NCBI GenBank assembly: GCA_023399455.1 | Contig: JAEWPN010000065.1 | Coordinates: 1-11,313, forward strand | Reading direction: 5' to 3' | Source: Bacillota bacterium | GTDB lineage: Bacteria; Bacillota; Clostridia; Lachnospirales; Lachnospiraceae | Length of the DNA: 11,313 nt | In this document: positions 7,016 through 11,313 of the stretch, in pieces | Layout: each line of letters opens with the position of its first letter | Numbering within the stretch: the first letter of the stretch is position 1 | Notes under the pieces: generated by a model | What the model saw: only the letters and a program-made list of their open reading frames with translations | Databases searched by the model: none | What the model was told of the DNA's origin: nothing | Translations under genes and position numbers: made by a program

Positions 7016-8275
7016 ATGGGTATAATAAACAGCCAGAATGTAATTACGATTATTCGGAAGACCTTGGGCATTTTAAATACCAATATTATTACTCATGGTG
7101 AAATCGTAGGCTATATCTTATATAAAATGCTTGAATATGGGCAAGAATATACCGAGCAGGAGATGCTTGAATATACTATGCTTGGGATGCTGCACGATAT
7201 AGGGCTGTATAGAGTGGATGGTCTGGATAATGTGGCGGATTTTGAACTGAAAAATACATGGTCCCATTCCATATATGGTTTTCTTTTTTTGAAATATCTT
7301 TCTCCCATGGAGGACCGCGCGGAGATCGTGCTTTATCATCATTTGGACTACGAGCGCTATGGGCTGATAAAGATGAAATACGAGCGTGTGACGGCGTGTC
7401 TGGCGCTGGCGGATAAGATGGACAGCTTTATGCGCCGGGAAAAGATGGAGATGGAAGCGGATTATTTTACTAGGTACCGGGATATTAAGTTTTCGGGGAA
7501 GGCTCTGGACATATTTCTCGAGGCGGAAAAGAAGTTTTCGATTACTTCCAAGCTGGTCAGCGGAGAATATCTTGAAGAGCTTAATGCACTGTTGTCCCGT
7601 TATATAAGGTCGGAGCGATATAAAAAGAGTTTGTTGGAAATGCTTGTATATACCATCGATTTTAGAAGCGAATACACCGTGCTGCATACGATGGCAACAG
7701 TAAATTTCGCGGGACAGTTGGGAAAGCTGATGGGCGTTGGGACGATGGAACTCAAACAGATGTATTATGGAGCACTGCTGCATGATTTGGGCAAGATAGC
7801 CATACCACTTGACATTCTGGAGTCTCCCGGAAAGCTTTCGGATGAAGATATGCGCATTATGAAGGCACACGTCAGGATTACGGAGATGATCCTTTCAGGG
7901 CTGGTAGAGCCGGATGTATTGGAAATAGCGGCGAGACATCATGAAAAGCTGGATGGCTCAGGGTATCACAAGGGATTAATCGAAAGGGATCTGACCCTGC
8001 CCCAGAAAATAGTTGCGGTTGCCGATATGCTCAGCGCTTTATACGGGCAAAGAAGCTATAAGGATTCCTTTGAGAGCGCCGTTATCAAGAAAATATTGAG
8101 TGAGGATGCAGATAACTATAAAATCAGCAAGCCGGTAGTGGATTGTCTTATAAAAAATTATGATAAGATCATTATGAATTTCGAAGAGCAAAAGGATGAG
8201 ACCATAGGTCTCTATTTGAAAATAAAAGAACAGTATGAGGAAATTTGGAAAAAATTCGAAGGAATTATGCAGTAG
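7016..8275 (+). CDS. Tandem HD-domain / HD-GYP-type phosphohydrolase
   Basis: Soluble protein of 419 residues with two HD-superfamily metal-dependent phosphohydrolase units and no membrane segment or receiver domain. Unit 1 (about 20-140) has H27, H60-D61 (LHDIGL), H84, H108-H109 and D133 (ALADKMD), an HD metal-site pattern without a GYP loop. Unit 2 (about 215-385) has H224, H256-D257 (LLHDLGKIAIP), H285, H308-H309 and HHEKLDGSGYHKGL at 308-321, followed by VADMLSALYGQRSYK. This is an HD-GYP domain with GYH in place of GYP. HD-GYP enzymes typically hydrolyse cyclic dinucleotides, best known c-di-GMP; the substrate here is unknown. ATG 7016 has AGGTGA seven bases upstream. trkA begins 12 bases after the stop, so the gene probably leads a potassium-uptake operon. 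The charged C-terminal 35 residues may be a short coiled coil. Confidence 0.85.
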   Translation: MGIINSQNVITIIRKTLGILNTNIITHGEIVGYILYKMLEYGQEYTEQEMLEYTMLGMLHDIGLYRVDGLDNVADFELKNTWSHSIYGFLFLKYLSPMEDRAEIVLYHHLDYERYGLIKMKYERVTACLALADKMDSFMRREKMEMEADYFTRYRDIKFSGKALDIFLEAEKKFSITSKLVSGEYLEELNALLSRYIRSERYKKSLLEMLVYTIDFRSEYTVLHTMATVNFAGQLGKLMGVGTMELKQMYYGALLHDLGKIAIPLDILESPGKLSDEDMRIMKAHVRITEMILSGLVEPDVLEIAARHHEKLDGSGYHKGLIERDLTLPQKIVAVADMLSALYGQRSYKDSFESAVIKKILSEDADNYKISKPVVDCLIKNYDKIIMNFEEQKDETIGLYLKIKEQYEEIWKKFEGIMQ

Positions 8276-8287
8276 CAGGAGGATATC

Positions 8288-9643
8288 ATGCAGATCATTG
8301 TTGTAGGATGCGGCAATGTGGGAGCCACATTAGCGGAACAGCTCAGTAGGGAAGGACATAATATTACGGTCATCGATATGAAGAGCGATGTGGTACATAA
8401 TGTAAATAACAATTTCGACGTTATGGGGATCGTAGGCAACGGAGCCAGTTACTCCATACAGAAAAATGCCGGAATTGATGAGGCGGATCTGCTCATTGCA
8501 GTCACAGGGTCCGACGAACTCAATTTGTTGTGTTGCCTGATTGCGAAGAAGGCAGGTGACTGTCATACCATAGCGAGGGTTCGAAACCCTGTTTACAGCA
8601 GGGAAATAAATTTTATCAAAGAAGAATTAGGGCTGTCCATGGTTATCAATCCGGAGGATGCGGCAGCGCTTGAAATAGCGAGGGTGCTTAAGTTCCCCTC
8701 TGCCATCAAGATAGATACCTTTGCAAAAGGAAGAATCGAGCTGGTAAAATATAAAATAGAAGAGGGCTCGTCGCTATGCGACCAGTCCTTAAAAAGTATA
8801 TCCGCACAGATGAAATGCGGGGTACTGATATGCGTGGTGGAAAGAGGCGATGAAGTGTTTATCCCTGCCGGAGATTTCATTCTTCGGGCGAAGGACGAAA
8901 TCTCAGTAGTGGGCTCGGTGAAAAATACGGTTCTTTTTTTCAAAAAGTTAAAAGTTCCTACCACGCGGGCCAAGGACGCATTCATCGTGGGGGGAGGGGA
9001 AACGGCATACTACTTGGCGAACCAGCTCCTTTCCATCGGTATCGATGTTAAGATCGTGGAAAAGGACAAGAAAAGATGTGGCGAGCTGAGTGAGCTTCTG
9101 CCGCAGGCAACGCTGATTTTAGGCGACGGCACCGACAGGAACTTATTAATGGAGGAGGGACTCCCTCAGGCGGAGGCCTTTGTTGCACTTACTAATTTCG
9201 ATGAGGAAAATATCATGCTTTCTCTTTTCGCCAAGAGCATATCCAAAGCGAAGCTGATTACCAGAGTGCATCGTATCGCCTATGATGAGATCATAGAGGA
9301 GCTGGATCTGGGAAGCGTTATTTATCCCAAGTATCTTACGGCAGAGATGATTATCAAATATGTAAGGGCGATGCAGAATTCTATCGGAAGCAATATTGAG
9401 ACCCTATACCGGATGAATAACGATAAGGTGGAGATTCTGGAGTTTTTAGTGAGAGAGGAGTGTCCGGTAGTGGGAATTCCCTTGGTGGAGCTTAACCTGA
9501 AACCGAATATTCTGCTGTGCTGCATCAATCATAAGGGAAATATCATCACCCCCAGCGGACAGAGCCGGATCGGAGTAGGAGATACGGTGGTATTGGCCAC
9601 AACGATAACTGGTTTGCAGGATATAAAGGATATTTTGGTATGA
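8288..9643 (+). CDS. trkA: Trk potassium system NAD-binding regulatory protein TrkA
   Basis: Peripheral cytoplasmic protein that assembles on TrkH and gates K+ uptake in response to nucleotide ligands. Its 451 residues contain two RCK units, the full TrkA type rather than the one-unit KtrA type. RCK_N 1 starts at residue 1 with the Rossmann loop GCGNVG (7-12) and acidic D30. RCK_C 1 spans about 140-220. RCK_N 2 starts near 230 with GGGETA (235-240) and acidic E258, and RCK_C 2 spans about 370-451. The second loop has Ala instead of the last Gly of GxGxxG, so its nucleotide binding may be altered. AGGAGG at 8277-8282 sits five bases before the ATG. The stop overlaps the trkH start (ATGA), a sign of translational coupling. 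Confidence 0.95.
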   Translation: MQIIVVGCGNVGATLAEQLSREGHNITVIDMKSDVVHNVNNNFDVMGIVGNGASYSIQKNAGIDEADLLIAVTGSDELNLLCCLIAKKAGDCHTIARVRNPVYSREINFIKEELGLSMVINPEDAAALEIARVLKFPSAIKIDTFAKGRIELVKYKIEEGSSLCDQSLKSISAQMKCGVLICVVERGDEVFIPAGDFILRAKDEISVVGSVKNTVLFFKKLKVPTTRAKDAFIVGGGETAYYLANQLLSIGIDVKIVEKDKKRCGELSELLPQATLILGDGTDRNLLMEEGLPQAEAFVALTNFDEENIMLSLFAKSISKAKLITRVHRIAYDEIIEELDLGSVIYPKYLTAEMIIKYVRAMQNSIGSNIETLYRMNNDKVEILEFLVREECPVVGIPLVELNLKPNILLCCINHKGNIITPSGQSRIGVGDTVVLATTITGLQDIKDILV

Positions 9644-11076
9644 ATTATTCGATGATACGTTACATACTATGCAGGGTTTTGGAGTTTGAGGCATTGTTCC
9701 TGTCGCTGCCTTGTCTGGTGGGTATAATATACCATGAGAAAAGTGCCGTTTCTTTTGCGGCCGTCATGGCGGCCTGCTTTGCGGTCAGTTTGATAGGAAG
9801 GCGGTTTAAGCCGAAGAATAAAGTGTTTTATGCGAAGGAAGGTTTTGTCACCGTATCCTTAAGCTGGATTATATTGAGTCTGGTAGGTGCGATGCCCTTT
9901 TATTTAAGCGGGGAGATTCCTTCTTATACGGATGCTTTATTCGAAACGGTTTCGGGCTTAACGACTACGGGGGCAACCATTCTTACGGATGTGGAGGTTT
10001 TATCGAGAAGTGCTCAGTTTTGGAGGTGCTTTACCCACTGGATAGGAGGAATGGGTGTCCTGGTATTGATTATGGCAGTTCTGCCCTTGTCCGGGAGCTA
10101 TAATATGCACCTTCTCAGAGCGGAAAGTCCGGGTCCTAAAGTAGGAAAGCTGGTGCCCAAGGTAAAGAATACGGCGATGATACTTTATGGCATTTATATG
10201 GGCATCACGCTTGCAGGAACGATTTCTTTAATGTTAGCCGGACTGTCTGCTTATGATGCGGTTACGCTGGCTTTTTCTTCGGTGGGAACGGGAGGCTTCG
10301 GACTTCTTAATTCCAGTGCGGGAAGCTATTCCGTAGCAGTTCAGGCGGTGCTTACAGCGCTTATGCTTATATGCGGCGTTAATTTTCAGGTGTTTTATCT
10401 GCTGCTCATAAGAAAGCCCAAGGAAGCATTTGCCAGTGAAGAAATCCGTTATTATTTTATTATTGTGTTGCTGTCGGCGGTAATGATCACTCTTAATACA
10501 GAGAATTTTTTTGATAACATATTTCTTGGTTTTCACCATGCACTGTTTCAAGTGGCGTCGGTAATAACCACTACGGGATTTTCATCTGTGGATTATGATA
10601 AATGGCCGGAGTTTTCCAAGACGATCATGTTTCTGCTTTCTATGCTTGGTGCCTGCGCAGGAAGTACCAGCGGAGGCTTCAAGATATCACGGTTTATTAT
10701 TTCGCTTCGTTCTATTAAGAATGAGATTTCTTATGTCATACATCCCAGAGGGTTTAAAAAGATTTATATGGATGGACATGTGGTGGAGAGCAGCGTGACG
10801 AAATCAGTTCAGGTATATGCAATGATTTATATATTTATCTTTTTTGGATCTTTTTTGGTACTTTCTTTGAATGAATTTGATTTTACAACGAATATGGCGG
10901 CAGTGGCGGCAACCTTTAATAACGTGGGGGCGGGCTTTAGCTTGGTAGGACCTTCAGGAAACTATTCGATATTTTCGGGGTTATCCAAGTTTGTACTTAT
11001 ATTTGATATGCTTGTGGGAAGACTGGAGCTTTTGCCGATTCTTATACTTTTGTCGCCGGGAACATGGAAGAAATAA
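9640..11076 (+). CDS. trkH: Trk potassium uptake system membrane subunit TrkH
   Basis: Membrane subunit of the Trk K+ uptake system, a pseudo-tetrameric channel-like protein. The 478-residue length is normal for TrkH. The four membrane-pore-membrane repeats each show their filter segment: TTTGA at 108-112, SVGTGGFG at 214-221, TTTGF at 310-314 and NNVGAGF at 427-433, each with the key filter glycine. The ACAGSTSGGFK block (338-348), corresponding to the intramembrane gating loop region, and the C-terminal GRLELLPILIL (460-470) are also typical of TrkH. It starts inside the trkA stop (ATGA overlap), with AAAGGA at 9625-9630 nine bases upstream. No terminator follows in the next 53 bases, so the operon may continue into the next gene. 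Confidence 0.95.
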   Translation: MNYSMIRYILCRVLEFEALFLSLPCLVGIIYHEKSAVSFAAVMAACFAVSLIGRRFKPKNKVFYAKEGFVTVSLSWIILSLVGAMPFYLSGEIPSYTDALFETVSGLTTTGATILTDVEVLSRSAQFWRCFTHWIGGMGVLVLIMAVLPLSGSYNMHLLRAESPGPKVGKLVPKVKNTAMILYGIYMGITLAGTISLMLAGLSAYDAVTLAFSSVGTGGFGLLNSSAGSYSVAVQAVLTALMLICGVNFQVFYLLLIRKPKEAFASEEIRYYFIIVLLSAVMITLNTENFFDNIFLGFHHALFQVASVITTTGFSSVDYDKWPEFSKTIMFLLSMLGACAGSTSGGFKISRFIISLRSIKNEISYVIHPRGFKKIYMDGHVVESSVTKSVQVYAMIYIFIFFGSFLVLSLNEFDFTTNMAAVAATFNNVGAGFSLVGPSGNYSIFSGLSKFVLIFDMLVGRLELLPILILLSPGTWKK

Positions 11077-11129
11077 AAAGGGACGAAGAAAATAGAGAAA
11101 GAGGAAGATAGATAGGAGAGATACGATAG

Positions 11130-11313
11130 ATGATAGTGAAAGAGGATATAAGGATAAAGAAGGTTATATTACATATTTTGGATTCTACGATCGGGATGCC
11201 GGTGCTGTCGGATGAGGAGATTGAATTTGGGTCGGAGTTTGCGGATTTTTTGAAGGAGCATATTGCGAAGATTTCTTCGGGGGATGATGGGAAGACTTCT
11301 CAGTTCTATAAGG
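11130..11313 (+). CDS. Nucleoid-associated protein, NdpA/YejK-like (3' end beyond window)
   Basis: The first 61 codons of a gene that runs off the window. The translation begins MIVKEDIRIKKVILHILDST, followed by IGMPVLSDEEIEFGSEFADFLKEHI. The opening pattern xKxxILHILDxxxGxPVLSDxEI resembles the N-terminus of the 37-kDa nucleoid-associated protein family found in many Clostridia. AGGAG at 11114-11118 lies 11 bases before the ATG, a slightly long spacing. Only about a sixth of a typical family member is visible, so the call rests on this N-terminal pattern from memory. It may be co-transcribed with trkH, 53 bases upstream, because no terminator separates them. Confidence 0.6.
   Translation, partial: MIVKEDIRIKKVILHILDSTIGMPVLSDEEIEFGSEFADFLKEHIAKISSGDDGKTSQFYK

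Noticed and set aside
7127..7174. Perfect 12-base direct repeat ATGCTTGAATAT (7127-7138 and 7163-7174)
   Set aside because: It lies in frame inside the HD gene, encodes MLEY twice 12 codons apart, and is best explained as coding coincidence in a helical region.
11077..11129. Terminator between trkH and the nucleoid-associated protein gene
   Set aside because: The gap is purine-rich with no inverted repeat or T run.

Overview
The window looks like chromosomal DNA of a Gram-positive anaerobe of the Clostridia, most likely Lachnospiraceae-like. The evidence is moderate GC, strong AGGAGG/AGGTGA-type ribosome binding sites, a Firmicutes-style PhoR with an extracytoplasmic PAS-like domain, and the family mix (AGCS symporter, two-RCK TrkA with TrkH, an NdpA-like protein). 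This assignment is inference; no rRNA or other taxonomic marker is present. Coding density is high, the longest gene-free stretch is about 196 bases (6820-7015), and I see no mobile element, CRISPR array, tRNA or rRNA.

Left part (1-5494, + strand): a phosphate uptake and sensing block. It runs pstC (its 5' end probably beyond the window edge), pstA, pstB and phoU with overlaps or short gaps, then a PhoB/PhoP-type response regulator and a PhoR-type histidine kinase. The 117-base gap between phoU and the regulator holds TTTTACA repeats in an 11-base register, which fits a PhoP/PhoB binding box and suggests autoregulation of the two-component system. A strong hairpin with an 8-T run ends the block at 5445-5494. 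It is symmetrical enough to serve the convergent gene on the other strand too. The PstS binding protein is expected just upstream of the window.

Middle (5512-6819, - strand): a single AGCS-family sodium/amino-acid (alanine or glycine type) symporter with a GTG start, transcribed towards the phosphate block.

Right part (6886-11313, + strand): a promoter-like sequence and a leader of about 95 bases with three short dyad symmetries precede an apparent three-gene operon. The first gene is a cytoplasmic protein with two HD phosphohydrolase domains, the second of HD-GYP type with a GYH variant. Twelve bases later comes trkA (two RCK units), which overlaps trkH (potassium channel-like subunit) by ATGA. 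A gene resembling the 37-kDa nucleoid-associated protein family (NdpA/YejK) begins at 11130 and runs off the window.

Most genes are well-known housekeeping transport and signalling families. The point most worth a second look is the tight coupling of a tandem-HD/HD-GYP protein to a Trk potassium system. It raises the hypothesis that cyclic-nucleotide turnover and K+ uptake are linked, because RCK-C domains of K+ transporters are known c-di-AMP receptors. The phosphate-responsive promoter of phoBR is the second most specific observation.
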